64,000 nt of DNA. Origin: Thermosediminibacter litoriperuensis. GTDB taxonomy: Bacteria > Bacillota > Thermosediminibacteria > Thermosediminibacterales > Thermosediminibacteraceae. The DNA is taken from positions 27,341 through 91,340 of the forward strand of contig NZ_VNHO01000011.1 in NCBI RefSeq assembly GCF_008124715.1. Direction: 5' to 3'. The translations under genes were made by a program, and so were the position numbers. Each line of letters opens with the position of its first letter. Positions within the stretch are counted from its first letter, which is position 1. Under the pieces are notes generated by a model. It searched no databases. It had not been told where the DNA came from and saw only the letters and a list, made by a program, of their open reading frames with translations. Shown piece after piece: positions 43,994 through 55,946 of this stretch.

Positions 43994-46090
43994 TCAACCC
44001 TTCCTTTCCAATTCCCTTAGCTTTTCCGGGTACTCAATGCGAGTGTGGAATATGCCCATCAGCACCCTCGAAAAGGCCGCGGCTATTTTGTCGAGATCCT
44101 TTAACGTCAGATTGCTCTCGTCAAGCTGACCGTCGGCCAGTTTTTCCCTAATTATCTGCCTTACGAGCCCCTCAATCTTACCTGGTGTGGGCTTGGTCAT
44201 TGACCTCACCGCTGCCTCGGCGGAATCGGCCAGCATCACTATGGCGACTTCCTTGGTCTGCGGTTTTGGCCCTTCATAGCGGAAGCTGTTCTCTTCCAGC
44301 CTTTTCTCAGCGTCGCCGTCCAATGCTTTTTTATAGAAAAACGTAAGCAGCGAGGTGCCGTGGTGCTGGATGATGAAGTCCTGGATTATAGGAGGCAGGT
44401 TGTACTGCCGCGCTATATCGATACCGTCCTTTACGTGGGAGGTGATTATCAGCGCACTCAGTGTGGGGTTCAGTTTGTCATGGGGATTATCGGAAGTCAG
44501 CTGGTTTTCGATAAAAAAATACGGCCGCTTTAGTTTTCCTATATCGTGGTAACTGGCACCCACCCGCGCCAGCAGTGAATCTCCACCCACGGCTTCGGCT
44601 GCAGCTTCGGCGAGATTCCCCACGATTATGGAATGATGGTAAGTTCCCGGAGCTTCCAGCAGCAACCGGCGCAACAAAGGCTGATTTGGGTTGGAGAGTT
44701 CCAGAAGCTTGACGGAAGTTGTTATGCCAAAGGTGTTTTCCAGAAAAGGCAATATGCCTACCGTTAAAATCGAAGATAAAAACCCGTTGGCTATACCCCA
44801 AAAGCTCTGCCTGGCCATGTCCCACATAGAACTGTTGTTTAACAGCCCCAGGCTGAGGATTACGAGGAAGTTCACCACGCCTACAAGGCCGCCCGCCTTG
44901 GTTAAATCGCTTCTCTGGGAGACTTTGTTAGTATAAAACACTCCCGTGAGCCCGCCGAGCAAGGCTACAAGGGCGCTTATAAAATCATTACCCAGGATTA
45001 CCCCCACGGCTATCGACATTATAAAGCTGGAAATGATAGCCATAGATGGGTTTATGAGTATGGAAATCAGCATACTCCCGGCTGCCAGAGGTATTAAAAA
45101 GTTCGATATGGTCTTAAAAGCGGTGGAGATGAAAAGAGTTGATACTATGACCAGAGCCAGCAATCCCAGGTATGATACGTTTTCGTAGAGGTCCCGGTGG
45201 AACAAGTACACGTCAAGAATCAACATAACCTCTAAAATCGCCACAAGGAGGATAACGCCTAGGATCATCGTAAAGTACGAAGAATTGTCCAGGGCCAGAA
45301 GCCCTAATTCCTTTAAGAGTTCTATCTGTTCGGCCGTCACCGGTTTCCCCTTTTCGACCAGCACCTGCCCCTTTGTGATCTTGACGGGATCTACTGCCTC
45401 CATGGCCGCCTTTTGCTCCCTCTGGGTGGCTTCCTTATCGAATATCATATTAGGTCTGATTACGGCAAAAGCGATATCCTCACCCGCGTTTTTCACGGAC
45501 TGGGAGAGGCTGACACCCTTAAATTCCTCTATTATAAAGGCTTTCGCCCTGTCTATGGATTCTTCCTTGACCCCGTCGTCCATCACGGTTTCTATAACTG
45601 CTTTGGTAACTGTTTCCAGCTCTTTTAAACCGGGGCCGCTCATATTTAACAGCACCGAGTAAGTTTCGTCGGACAGCTCGCCGGGGATCATGAGCTTTAA
45701 AGTCTTTATTTTGGCGGCATTGTCCATAAAATCCCTGGACTGAACGTCTCTAACCGTATTGAAAATTTCCGTTACCTTATTCTTAACTTCCCTGGTGATG
45801 TTCTGGTCGAGGGTGTACTTTTCGGGGACAGATTTAGCGGCAGCCATCTGCAATTTGCGGGTCGCAACGGTATCTATAGCGTCTTTCCGCGCAACGATGT
45901 CTTCCTGGACTATATCTCCCACATTCAGATCGTATTTTCTTGGTAGTGTATTCGCCAGAATAAGAGCTGTTATCGCCAAAAAAAACGCGGCCCCCACCAT
46001 AGATTTCTGGAAGGCGCGATTAGATAAGAGTTTTTTATTCGTTTTTATCATTTTTATTTTTGACCAGCCGCGTCCAAGAATAATAGACAC
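43994..46090 (-). CDS. pgpH: 7TM-HD cyclic-di-AMP phosphodiesterase PgpH type
   Basis: A 698-residue membrane protein (YqfF family). An N-terminal membrane helix precedes a large extracellular 7TMR-HDED domain (about residues 50-270), then seven membrane helices (about 275-460), then a cytosolic HD domain with HHSIIVGNLAEAAAE, GASYHDIGKLKRP and IIQHHGTS. In Listeria and Bacillus this family degrades c-di-AMP. GTG start at 46090 behind GAGGAG, 12 bases after phoH. Confidence 0.93.
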   Translation of the reverse strand: MSIILGRGWSKIKMIKTNKKLLSNRAFQKSMVGAAFFLAITALILANTLPRKYDLNVGDIVQEDIVARKDAIDTVATRKLQMAAAKSVPEKYTLDQNITREVKNKVTEIFNTVRDVQSRDFMDNAAKIKTLKLMIPGELSDETYSVLLNMSGPGLKELETVTKAVIETVMDDGVKEESIDRAKAFIIEEFKGVSLSQSVKNAGEDIAFAVIRPNMIFDKEATQREQKAAMEAVDPVKITKGQVLVEKGKPVTAEQIELLKELGLLALDNSSYFTMILGVILLVAILEVMLILDVYLFHRDLYENVSYLGLLALVIVSTLFISTAFKTISNFLIPLAAGSMLISILINPSMAIISSFIMSIAVGVILGNDFISALVALLGGLTGVFYTNKVSQRSDLTKAGGLVGVVNFLVILSLGLLNNSSMWDMARQSFWGIANGFLSSILTVGILPFLENTFGITTSVKLLELSNPNQPLLRRLLLEAPGTYHHSIIVGNLAEAAAEAVGGDSLLARVGASYHDIGKLKRPYFFIENQLTSDNPHDKLNPTLSALIITSHVKDGIDIARQYNLPPIIQDFIIQHHGTSLLTFFYKKALDGDAEKRLEENSFRYEGPKPQTKEVAIVMLADSAEAAVRSMTKPTPGKIEGLVRQIIREKLADGQLDESNLTLKDLDKIAAAFSRVLMGIFHTRIEYPEKLRELERKG

Positions 46091-46102
46091 AGCACCAGCT
46101 CC

Positions 46103-47080
46103 TCATTGGGTTTTTCGGGTTTCTTCGTACCTTTCGTAGGCTTTTATTATTTTTTGAACAACTTCGTGGCGCACCACATCTTTGTCGCTCAGGTAGATAA
46201 ATTCAATGCCCTCGATGCCTTTCAGTATAACCTGGACCTCTTCGAGGCCTGAGTATATCCCCTTGGGGAGATCCACCTGGGTTATATCGCCGGTAATCAC
46301 CGCCTTTGAGCCGAACCCCAGGCGGGTCAGAAACATTTTCATTTGTTCGGATGTAGTGTTCTGGGCCTCATCCAGAATTATAAAGGAATCGTCAAGGGTT
46401 CTTCCCCTCATGTAGGCCAGGGGAGCCACTTCTATTATTCCCTTTTCCATATATCGCTGGAAGGTCTCCACACCGAGTATATCGTAGAGGGCGTCGTAAA
46501 GGGGTCTGAGATAGGGGTCCACTTTTTCCTGCAGATCCCCCGGCAGAAATCCGAGTTTTTCTCCTGCTTCCACGGCTGGGCGTGTAAGTATAATACGGCT
46601 AACCTCCTTTTCTTTAAAGGCGTTAACCGCCAGAGCCATGGCGAGATAAGTTTTACCTGTGCCCGCCGGGCCTATACAGAATACGATGTCATTTTGTTTG
46701 ATCGCCTTTACGTACAACTTCTGCCCTATCGTTTTCGGTTTAATCGGTTTTCCCCTGTGGGTGATGCATATCACGTCGTCATAAAGGTCGGTGATTTTTC
46801 CTTCCTGCCCCTCTTTGGTAAGCTTGGAGATATACCTGATATCCGATGAAGTCAAAGAATTTCCTCCATTTAAGACATTTATCAGTTGGTAAAGAAGCCT
46901 TTCAGCCGCTACCACATTCTCCTTGTCGCCAAGTATAAGGATTTCTCCGCCCCTTGTTATTATCCTGACGTCAAACTCTTTTTCTATAAATTTAATATTC
47001 TCATCCCGGCTTCCGAACAGATTAACCATATTCTTAATATTATCGATGCACACCTTGGCTTCCGCCAAATTTTTGCTCAA
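46103..47080 (-). CDS. phoH: PhoH family ATPase (PhoH-like)
   Basis: A 325-residue P-loop ATPase: an N-terminal RNA-binding-like segment, then Walker [18 protein letters not shown], Walker [12 protein letters not shown] and the [21 protein letters not shown] motif. In Firmicutes it neighbours ybeY, as here, and a ribosome/RNA-related role is suspected. TTG start behind GGGAGGAAG. Confidence 0.93.
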   Translation of the reverse strand: MSKNLAEAKVCIDNIKNMVNLFGSRDENIKFIEKEFDVRIITRGGEILILGDKENVVAAERLLYQLINVLNGGNSLTSSDIRYISKLTKEGQEGKITDLYDDVICITHRGKPIKPKTIGQKLYVKAIKQNDIVFCIGPAGTGKTYLAMALAVNAFKEKEVSRIILTRPAVEAGEKLGFLPGDLQEKVDPYLRPLYDALYDILGVETFQRYMEKGIIEVAPLAYMRGRTLDDSFIILDEAQNTTSEQMKMFLTRLGFGSKAVITGDITQVDLPKGIYSGLEEVQVILKGIEGIEFIYLSDKDVVRHEVVQKIIKAYERYEETRKTQ

Positions 47081-47103
47081 TAAAAACTTCCTCCCTGTTT
47101 CGC

Positions 47104-48294
47104 TTAGTCAATCTTTTGCTCCACCCCGATGTCCTCTATAACCTCCAACATCAGGGTACCTATAACGGACTGTTTATCCGGGTTCAAAGTAAATTCCATT
47201 TTCTTCTGAACAACCTGAAGATCCTCAGGCAAATCCCGAAGTTCTTCTGACAGCTTTTTCCTCGCCTCTTCCGCAGCCCCCTCCACACCTAGAAACCGTC
47301 TTTCTTCCTTTATCTCCCGGTAGAGGACCACATTGAACCTCACATTCCCTAAACCAGGAGGCAGGATGTGCCTTTCCGGCAGGTTTTCTTCAACATAGGC
47401 GGGGAATTTCAGGTCTCCCCACTGGATATCGATTTCGTGGTTCCCCAGCTTGAGCCTGTACGCTTTTTTTACCCTTCCGGTATAAGACTTTCTAAATTCG
47501 ACCAGTGGAACTTCTACCGATTTTCGGTACCATACCCTTGCCTTCACAATACCTCTTGCCCGGACGAGCATCCGGTCTTCCGTATTATCCCTTCCAGCTA
47601 GGGTGACGCTGCCCGAAATCAGCACATCCCCCTTACTTACCGTGTCTCCCGGCTTTACAACAGCCTCACCCCTGAAAGGAATCACTTCTTCGATTACTCC
47701 ATCTTTTGAAGCTACTATGTTGCACGGAGTGTCGTCTTCGATCCGGGGCGGCATCTCTTTATTGACCAGGTCTATTATTACCCTGGCGCCCCTTATTTCA
47801 AGTTCTGCCCAGGCAATATTTTTATAATTAAGAAGTATTTTATCAAGATAATATTTTTTGTCAATATTATGTTTAAAAACCCCCGGCTTTAACCCCCACT
47901 CCTCCAGGTCTTTGAGAATCGAAAGTTTCAAGGTGTCATCCTGGGTATTTACCTGCACGCTCCATACGATCGACGAAAGGATGTACATTACTGCTATAAA
48001 AAGCAGGGCCCCCAGTATGAACGCCTGACGCCTTCTCATCCTGTATAAGTGGAAAAATAGACCTCTCCTCTGTACTATAAAAATTCTGCACCTGGCTTTT
48101 CTCGCAAGGGGGCGAAGCTCGAAAAATCCTCGCACGCTGATCTTTGCTAAAAGTGCGTCTTTATCGACCCTTTTTACATCCCAGAGGTAAAGGCCGTGCA
48201 ATGCGGCCTGGTTTATAAGCCTTTCACCGTACGGCCCTACTATCTTAATAATAACATATCCCCGTAAACAATTCCATAGTTTAATGAGCAACAC
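47104..48294 (-). CDS. yqfD: Sporulation protein YqfD
   Basis: A 396-residue membrane protein required for efficient sporulation in B. subtilis (SigE regulon). The N-terminal domain reads [23 protein letters not shown]; one membrane helix ([21 protein letters not shown]) precedes an extracellular part with [13 protein letters not shown], a lipoyl-like hairpin. GTG at 48294 follows GGGGGGA and lies 16 bases after yqfC. Confidence 0.92.
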   Translation of the reverse strand: MLLIKLWNCLRGYVIIKIVGPYGERLINQAALHGLYLWDVKRVDKDALLAKISVRGFFELRPLARKARCRIFIVQRRGLFFHLYRMRRRQAFILGALLFIAVMYILSSIVWSVQVNTQDDTLKLSILKDLEEWGLKPGVFKHNIDKKYYLDKILLNYKNIAWAELEIRGARVIIDLVNKEMPPRIEDDTPCNIVASKDGVIEEVIPFRGEAVVKPGDTVSKGDVLISGSVTLAGRDNTEDRMLVRARGIVKARVWYRKSVEVPLVEFRKSYTGRVKKAYRLKLGNHEIDIQWGDLKFPAYVEENLPERHILPPGLGNVRFNVVLYREIKEERRFLGVEGAAEEARKKLSEELRDLPEDLQVVQKKMEFTLNPDKQSVIGTLMLEVIEDIGVEQKID

Positions 48295-48310
48295 CCTGTT
48301 TCCCCCCGGG

Positions 48311-48592
48311 TTATTCTTCAAACTCGAGGCTCCTGATCTTCCCCTCGACGACAATCTCATCGGCTACAACCGACTTTATAATGAGGTCCTGCCCTTTTAT
48401 CACAAGAGGCCCTAGTTTGGTATTTATGCACACCCTGTCAGAACTGTATTCCAATATGCCCTTGTGGTTTTCAATAAATGCGCCGACCTTTCCGGTGACG
48501 GTTATGCGGGGAAGATCCAGGACGATATCCTTGGGTAGTTCAAGGGCATCGAAAATCCTTGCCTTTAAACCCTCCTGGTTGGTCCTTTTCAT
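48311..48592 (-). CDS. yqfC: Sporulation protein YqfC
   Basis: A 93-residue YabP/YqfC family protein: DALELPKDIVLDLPRITVTGKVGAFIENHKG matches the family start, followed by a beta-rich C-terminus (GPLVIKGQDLIIKSVVADEIVVEGKI). It is the constant partner of yqfD in spore formers. No convincing SigE promoter is seen upstream. Confidence 0.92.
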   Translation of the reverse strand: MKRTNQEGLKARIFDALELPKDIVLDLPRITVTGKVGAFIENHKGILEYSSDRVCINTKLGPLVIKGQDLIIKSVVADEIVVEGKIRSLEFEE

Positions 48593-48673
48593 AATGATCC
48601 TTCTCCCAACTGAGTTCTTTCTTAAAATTTATTCCCGAAAACGCAATTTCATTACAAAAAGGCTCCAAATAAC

Positions 48674-48697
48674 AAAGCCCGGCAAATGCCGAGCTTT
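48674..48697 (-). terminator. Terminator after yqeY
   Basis: AAAGCCCGGCA and TGCCGAGCTTT form an 11-bp stem (one G-T pair) with a very short loop. On the minus strand GTTATTT follows. It separates rpsU-yqeY from yqfC-yqfD. Confidence 0.78.
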
Positions 48698-48700
48698 TTC

Positions 48701-49144
48701 TTACTGAAGTAGTTTTTTTACAATGGCGTTGACCGCCCTGCCGTCAGCCCTGCCCTTGACTCTGGGAAGGACTGCGCTCATAACTCTGCCCATATCCTTT
48801 ATGCTGTTTGCGCCGACCTCGAATATGGTCTGGCGTACGATTTCTTCCAGCTCTTCCTCGGTAAGTTGCTGAGGGAGGTAACTCAACAGGATGTTAATCT
48901 CCCTTTCCAACTCCTCTGCTACATCCCTGCGGCCAAGGCGTTCGTATTCCTCCTTAGCATCCCTGCGCTTTTTCACTTCTCTGGACAGAACCTCAATCAC
49001 TTCTTCGTCGCTCAGTTCGTGCATGCGGTCCTTTTCTTCGTTAACTATTGCCGCCCTAGCCATCCGGATTACGGAAAGCCGTTCTTTCTGGCCTTCTTTT
49101 AAAGCCCTTTTCATATCTTCATTCAAGACGTCCTTAATGGACAA
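48701..49144 (-). CDS. yqeY: GatB/YqeY domain protein
   Basis: A 147-residue helical protein: VIRMARAAIVNEEKDR, LSYLPQQLTEEELEEIV and GRVMSAVLPRVKGRADGRAVNAIVKKLL are typical. The domain resembles the tRNA-binding tail of GatB, but no function is proven. TTG start behind AAGGAGG, 21 bases after rpsU. Confidence 0.93.
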   Translation of the reverse strand: MSIKDVLNEDMKRALKEGQKERLSVIRMARAAIVNEEKDRMHELSDEEVIEVLSREVKKRRDAKEEYERLGRRDVAEELEREINILLSYLPQQLTEEELEEIVRQTIFEVGANSIKDMGRVMSAVLPRVKGRADGRAVNAIVKKLLQ

Positions 49145-49165
49145 CTGCTATACCTCCTTAGGCCC

Positions 49166-49342
49166 TTACCTGTACTTTCTACGACGCGCTGCTTCGGACT
49201 TTTTCTTTCTTCTTACGCTGGGCTTTTCATAGTGTTCTCTCTTGCGAAGTTCAGAGAGCACGCCGGCTTTCTGACACTGGCGCTTGAACCTTTTTATGGC
49301 ACTGTCTATCGACTCGTTCTCCCCAACGCGCACTTCTGCCAT
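49166..49342 (-). CDS. rpsU: 30S ribosomal protein S21
   Basis: A 58-residue basic protein, [19 protein letters not shown] at the start, with the S21 core [19 protein letters not shown] and an Arg/Lys-rich end. The ATG at 49342 has GGGAGGG upstream. The rpsU-yqeY order is conserved in Firmicutes. Confidence 0.96.
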   Translation of the reverse strand: MAEVRVGENESIDSAIKRFKRQCQKAGVLSELRKREHYEKPSVRRKKKSEAARRRKYR

Positions 49343-49410
49343 CACTATTCCCTCCCCCCGCTTCTACTTTTAATGTGACAAATATATCTAAATTACGTCA
49401 TTGGCAAGCA

Positions 49411-49752
49411 TCATCCGGGAGGCCATGTCATAAACCTGCCGCCCAACAGGTGAAAATGAAGGTGATGCACTGTCTGGCCTCCATCATTTCCCGTGTTGAC
49501 GACCAGTCTAAAGCCTTTGTTATCTATATTATTCTCCCGGGCGAGATTTTTTGCCACTTTTATTATCTTTTTCACTATGTCGCCGTTGCTGTCGTCGATA
49601 TCCATTATGGAAGTCAGGTGCTGTTTCGGGATAATAAGGAGATGGATGGGGGCCTGGGGATTAATATCCTTAAAAGCCAGGATATCACCGTCTTCGTAAA
49701 CTACCGCAGCCGGTACTTCCTTGCGTGCAATCCTGCAGAATATGCAGTCCAC
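49411..49752 (-). CDS. HIT family nucleotide-binding protein (histidine triad)
   Basis: A 113-residue protein of the HINT branch: CIFCRIARKEVPAAVVYEDGD at the start and the histidine triad TVHHLHFHLLGG at the end. Such proteins hydrolyse adenosine phosphoramidates. GTG at 49752 follows AAGGAGG by 8 bases; a longer frame back to 49815 has no SD and crosses that SD, so it is rejected. Confidence 0.93.
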   Translation of the reverse strand: MDCIFCRIARKEVPAAVVYEDGDILAFKDINPQAPIHLLIIPKQHLTSIMDIDDSNGDIVKKIIKVAKNLARENNIDNKGFRLVVNTGNDGGQTVHHLHFHLLGGRFMTWPPG

Positions 49753-49841
49753 TTTTTCCACCTCCTTCTTTACGCCTAAAGATATTTTTCGAAAGTTTAT
49801 TAGATTTAATTCCACACAAGGCAGAGATTTTCCTGCTTGAG

Positions 49842-51146
49842 TTAAAATTTTTTAGTTTCCCCCAGAATGTATTCGTCCCTATTTTCGACCAGGCGCACCG
49901 GCAGTAGTAGGTTTCGAAGATCCAGGTCGGACCGCACCGCCACCCTTATGTAGTTGCCCGTCAGACCATGGTACAGTCCGCGACTATCCCTTTCTTCAAA
50001 AAGCACGTCCATTACTCTTCCAGTAAAGCCCTCTCTAAAGTTCCACTCCAGCCGGCGGCTCAACTTTATAAGCTCGCGACTCCGTAGTTCTTTTACAGCA
50101 GCGGGGACTTGCTCAGGCATTTCAGCTGCCGGTGTGCCTTTTCGGGGTGAAAATTTGAATACGTGAAGCCTGCTGAAGCCCGATCTTTTAATTAATTCAC
50201 GGGTCATTTCGAAATCCTCGTCGGTTTCACCGGGAAAACCGACTATTACATCGGTGGTTATGCCTACATTGGGCATAACATCCCTGATGAATTGGAGCCT
50301 CTCTTCGAATTCCGCCGTAGTGTAACGGCGGTTCATGAGCTTCAATATCCTGTCGCTGCCGCTCTGAAGGGGGATGTGAAAGTGATGGCAGAAGCTGTCG
50401 ATGGAGGCGAGCTTTTTTATAAAGTCATTGTTCAGTTCCATGGCTTCGATGGAACTCAGGCGGATCCTCTTAACGCCCTCTATCCTGGATAACCGTTCAA
50501 TCACGTCGTAAAGCGTGGGGCCGCCTTTAAAATCCGCCCCGTAAAGCCCCAGGTGTATTCCGGTGAGCACAATTTCCTGGAATCCGTCCCCCGCCAGGTT
50601 TTCAGCTTCCCTGATGATACCCTCCAGCGTTCTGCTGCGAACCGGCCCGCGCACGTAAGGTATTATACAGTAGGAACAGAACATGTTGCAACCTTCCTGA
50701 ATTTTTAAAAAGGCCCTGGTACGCTGCCTGTGTCCTCTGAAGGCTATTTCCTCAAAGTTCTTTGTATGCATAATATCTTCCACTTCTATGATTTTCCCGT
50801 CGTTTTTCCCGGCCTGTTCTACCAGATCCACTATCTTATGGCGATCTTTTGTTCCCACCACTACGTCAACGCCGGGTATGCACGAAACCTCTTCCGCCTC
50901 CAGCTGCGCATAGCATCCTACCACCGCTACCTTGGCCTCAGGATTCTTTCTAATAGCCTGCCTTATTATTTGCCTCGATTTCCTGGCACCTTCGTTGGTC
51001 ACCGTACAGGTATTGATGACGTAAACATCGGCTACATCGTCAAAATCGACGAGTTCATAACCCCTTTTTTTAAAGAGTTCCGCCATTGCATCGGATTCAT
51101 ACTGATTGACCTTGCAACCCAGGGTGTAAAAAGCTACTTTAGGCAT
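49842..51146 (-). CDS. mtaB: tRNA (t6A37) methylthiotransferase MtaB
   Basis: A 434-residue radical SAM enzyme making ms2t6A in tRNA. The N-terminal UPF0004 domain has GCKVNQYESDAM and further cysteines (INTCTVTNEGARKSRQ and VVGCYAQ) for the second cluster. The radical SAM motif is CNMFCSYC, and a TRAM-like domain ends the protein. ATG at 51146 overlaps the rsmE stop by eight bases. Order dnaJ-prmA-rsmE-mtaB matches B. subtilis. Confidence 0.95.
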   Translation of the reverse strand: MPKVAFYTLGCKVNQYESDAMAELFKKRGYELVDFDDVADVYVINTCTVTNEGARKSRQIIRQAIRKNPEAKVAVVGCYAQLEAEEVSCIPGVDVVVGTKDRHKIVDLVEQAGKNDGKIIEVEDIMHTKNFEEIAFRGHRQRTRAFLKIQEGCNMFCSYCIIPYVRGPVRSRTLEGIIREAENLAGDGFQEIVLTGIHLGLYGADFKGGPTLYDVIERLSRIEGVKRIRLSSIEAMELNNDFIKKLASIDSFCHHFHIPLQSGSDRILKLMNRRYTTAEFEERLQFIRDVMPNVGITTDVIVGFPGETDEDFEMTRELIKRSGFSRLHVFKFSPRKGTPAAEMPEQVPAAVKELRSRELIKLSRRLEWNFREGFTGRVMDVLFEERDSRGLYHGLTGNYIRVAVRSDLDLRNLLLPVRLVENRDEYILGETKKF

Positions 51147-51909
51147 AATGGCTTCCCCGATCACCTCCCAGATCACCTAATTCGTACATCAATACAGCAG
51201 TTACCACGAAACCGGCGGTTTCAGTCCTGAGTATCCTCGGACCCAGACTTACCGTAACAGCCCCGGATTTTCTGGCCTTTTCTATCTCTTCCACGGAAAA
51301 CCCTCCTTCGGGTCCGATTAGAACGGCTATATCCGGCACATCCGGGGGAACATTAGCCAAAATGGATTTTAAAAATATTCCCCTTTCCCCTTCCCAGGGG
51401 ACCAGCACCATCCGGTAATTCTTTAACAATTCAAGGCATTCATCAAAATCCACCGGCTCCCTGACGACGGGTAAATCCGGCCGCCGGCATTGTTTTGCGG
51501 CTTCTTTGGTTATCTTCTGCCAGCGCTCAGCCTTTTTTGATTTGCTCTCCCCCTTGATCTCCACCACTGTCCGCTCAGTGATGACCGGAACGAACTCGGA
51601 TACACCCAGTTCGGTATTTTTCTGCAATATCAGGTCAAATTTTTGCCCTTTTGGAACACCCTGAAATAAAGTTATGCGCGGGCGTCTCGGTTCAAATTTA
51701 TTTTTTTCAATTACCTTTACTTTTATTTTGCGATCTTTAGGGATCAATTCCAGTATCTGACCGGTGCCCAGTGCGTCCACACCGTTGGATAAACTCACTA
51801 AATCGCCTTTCTCCATCCTCAAAACCCTGGCGATATGGTGGGCGTCTTCACCGGAAATCTCCATCACATCGCCGGGATTCATCTTCCCCTGAACAAAAAA
51901 AATGGGCAT
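51139..51909 (-). CDS. rsmE: 16S rRNA (uracil-1498 N3) methyltransferase RsmE
   Basis: A 256-residue SPOUT-fold methyltransferase. The N-terminal PUA-like domain reads EDAHHIARVLRMEKGDLV. The knotted SAM site has VLIGPEGGFSVEEIEKA and SLGPRILRTETA. It methylates U1498 of 16S rRNA. Starts 13 bases after prmA. Confidence 0.95.
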   Translation of the reverse strand: MPIFFVQGKMNPGDVMEISGEDAHHIARVLRMEKGDLVSLSNGVDALGTGQILELIPKDRKIKVKVIEKNKFEPRRPRITLFQGVPKGQKFDLILQKNTELGVSEFVPVITERTVVEIKGESKSKKAERWQKITKEAAKQCRRPDLPVVREPVDFDECLELLKNYRMVLVPWEGERGIFLKSILANVPPDVPDIAVLIGPEGGFSVEEIEKARKSGAVTVSLGPRILRTETAGFVVTAVLMYELGDLGGDRGSHYA

Positions 51910-51921
51910 ACGGCATCACCT

Positions 51922-52866
51922 TCATCCATCGCCCGATAGCGTTTTCCGTGATACCAGCGCCAGCCAGTCTCCCTTTTCGGCTTCCTCTATTACAACCAGC
52001 CCGGCCCTGTCAAGGGCACGATAGACAGATTCTTTCCTACTCTTTATTATACCGGACGAAATGAATAAGCCTTCGTTCTTTAATTTCGACGCCGCGGCTC
52101 CGGCCAAATCTATGATCACATCGGCGATTATATTGGCGACTATGATATCGGCTTTAATATCCACACCATCCAGTCCTTCTCCCTTTATAACCTCAACCGC
52201 CTGCGTCGCGTCATTTCTCTTGATATTCTCCCGGGCTACCTTTACCGCCACCTCATCCTTGTCGACGGCCAGCACTTTTCCGGCACCCAGTTTTGCCGCT
52301 GCTATGGAGAGTATACCCGATCCACACCCCACGTCGATTACCGTCTCACCGCCCTCGATATATTTTTCCAGAAATTCGAGGCACATAGCCGTGGTTTCAT
52401 GGGTTCCGGTGCCGAAGGCCATCCCGGGATCGAGCTCGATAACCACTTCTTCTCGTTCAGGTTCGTAATCCAACCATGAGGGTTTTATAACCAGCCTCTT
52501 TCCTATGTGTATAGTGTCGTAGTAAGCTTTCCACGCATTGGCCCAGTCGTTTTCATCGACGAATGATACCTCCATCTCGCCGCTGCCCACGTCAAGGCCG
52601 AATCGCGGAAGATCCGCTATTCTCTGTCCGATTTCCCGTAGAATGTCATTTAGTCGCGCGGATTCAGGCAGGTAGCCGGTAACCACGGCCTGCTCAAAGT
52701 CGATGTCCTCGGGTATATCCACGTATTCCCAGGTTTCTCCGTCCCGGTTCAGCAGGTCTTTTGGGTCCTCTATAACCACTCCTGCGGCTCCCGCTTCATA
52801 GAGTATATTGGATATGGCTTCTATGGCTTCGGTAGACGTTTTTACCTTAATCTCTATCCATTTCAT
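51922..52866 (-). CDS. prmA: Ribosomal protein L11 methyltransferase PrmA
   Basis: A 314-residue SAM-dependent methyltransferase of L11. The N-terminal substrate-binding domain begins MKWIEIKVKTSTEAIEAISNIL. The catalytic domain has DPGMAFGTGTHETTAMCLEFL, DVGCGSGILSIAAAKLGA and the NIIADVI motif. It is 17 bases after dnaJ. Confidence 0.95.
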   Translation of the reverse strand: MKWIEIKVKTSTEAIEAISNILYEAGAAGVVIEDPKDLLNRDGETWEYVDIPEDIDFEQAVVTGYLPESARLNDILREIGQRIADLPRFGLDVGSGEMEVSFVDENDWANAWKAYYDTIHIGKRLVIKPSWLDYEPEREEVVIELDPGMAFGTGTHETTAMCLEFLEKYIEGGETVIDVGCGSGILSIAAAKLGAGKVLAVDKDEVAVKVARENIKRNDATQAVEVIKGEGLDGVDIKADIIVANIIADVIIDLAGAAASKLKNEGLFISSGIIKSRKESVYRALDRAGLVVIEEAEKGDWLALVSRKTLSGDG

Positions 52867-52882
52867 TTTTTCCTCCCGCCGT

Positions 52883-54031
52883 TCATACGCCGAAGGCGTC
52901 TCTCATTTTATCAAAAAATCCCTTGGGTTGTTGTTTTATATCCTCACCGCTGATCTCCGCAAACTTTTTCAACAATTCTCTCTGCCTGTCGCTCAGTTTT
53001 CTGGGAATTACCACATTAACTTTGACATGTAAATCGCCACGCCCGTAACCCTTAAGGTGGGGCATTCCTTTGCCCTTGATTCGGAACTTTGTACCCGGCT
53101 GTGTTCCTTCGGGTATTTTTAATTTTATACGACCGTCAAGGGTGGGGACTTCTATCTCATCGCCGAGAGCCGCCTGGACAAAAGATACTGGAGCTTCATA
53201 AATAAGATCGTCCCCCTGGCGCACAAAAAGCCGGTGGGGTTTCACGTGAATGATTACATAGAGGTCCCCGGCCGGACCGCCCCTGACCCCGGGCTCGCCC
53301 TCGCCGTTCAACCTGAGGCGTGAGCCCGTATCGACTCCCGGAGGTATTTTTACTTTTATCTTGCGCGCAGCTCTAACATGGCCCGACCCGCGGCATCCAG
53401 GACAGGGCTCTTCTATCACAGTACCGCTGCCGCCGCACCGCCCGCAGGTAGTTATGCTGATATACCTGCCGAAAGGCGTGTTCTGCATCTGCTTAACCTG
53501 CCCCGTTCCGCCGCAGGCGGGACAGGTCCTGGAGCCGGTCCCCGGCTTTGCCCCGCTGCCGCCGCACCTGGGGCAGGTTTCGGTACGGAATACCTCAATC
53601 TCTTTTTCGACTCCAAAGGCGGCCTCTTCCAGCGTTATTTCAAGGTCGTATCTCACGTCGGCTCCGCGCACCGGACCCTTTTTCCGGGTCTCGCCGAAAC
53701 CGCCGCCGAAAAAGCTCTCAAATATATCGCCGAAAATGTCCCTGCCGAAATCGAAATCGCTGAAGTCTCCGAAGCCTCCGCCACTGAACCCCCCTTGAGC
53801 AGCATTCGGGTCTACGCCCGCGTGGCCGAATTTATCGTACATGGCCCTTTTCTGCGGATCGCTCAGCACTTCGTAAGCTTCGTTAATTTCCTTAAACTTT
53901 TCGGCGGCATCGGGGCTTTTGTTCACGTCTGGATGGTACTGCCGGGCGAGTTTTCTGTATGCTTTTTTAATCTCGTCTTCCGTGGCTTCCCTGCTTACCC
54001 CGAGAATCTCGTAGTAATCCTTCTTGCTCAA
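52883..54031 (-). CDS. dnaJ: Co-chaperone DnaJ
   Basis: A 382-residue full-length type I Hsp40. The J domain has the HPD motif ([12 protein letters not shown]), then a Gly/Phe-rich segment (about 75-115), four CxxCxGxG zinc repeats ([32 protein letters not shown]) and the C-terminal substrate domains. It delivers clients to DnaK. TTG start; a terminator hairpin lies between dnaK and this gene. Confidence 0.96.
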   Translation of the reverse strand: MSKKDYYEILGVSREATEDEIKKAYRKLARQYHPDVNKSPDAAEKFKEINEAYEVLSDPQKRAMYDKFGHAGVDPNAAQGGFSGGGFGDFSDFDFGRDIFGDIFESFFGGGFGETRKKGPVRGADVRYDLEITLEEAAFGVEKEIEVFRTETCPRCGGSGAKPGTGSRTCPACGGTGQVKQMQNTPFGRYISITTCGRCGGSGTVIEEPCPGCRGSGHVRAARKIKVKIPPGVDTGSRLRLNGEGEPGVRGGPAGDLYVIIHVKPHRLFVRQGDDLIYEAPVSFVQAALGDEIEVPTLDGRIKLKIPEGTQPGTKFRIKGKGMPHLKGYGRGDLHVKVNVVIPRKLSDRQRELLKKFAEISGEDIKQQPKGFFDKMRDAFGV

Positions 54032-54050
54032 CAGGCATCACTCCAATAAA

Positions 54051-54072
54051 AGTCAGCCCTAAAGGGCTGACT
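54051..54072 (-). terminator. Terminator or attenuator between dnaK and dnaJ
   Basis: AGTCAGCCCT and AGGGCTGACT form a perfect 10-bp stem with a 2-nt loop. On the minus strand TTTTATT follows. It starts two bases after the dnaK stop and should reduce transcription into dnaJ. Confidence 0.8.
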
Positions 54073-54074
54073 GC

Positions 54075-55946
<1,872 letters not shown>

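Noticed and set aside
49753..49815. Longer N-terminus of the HIT protein
   Set aside because: It reads through the AAGGAGG that serves the GTG at 49752, and has no SD of its own.
53378..54049. 223-codon plus-strand reading frame opposite dnaJ, plus a 145-codon frame at 53361-53798
   Set aside because: Both lie entirely antisense to the clear dnaJ gene, are low-complexity (Pro/Ala/Arg), and mirror its Gly/Cys-rich codons. No SD and no family likeness.
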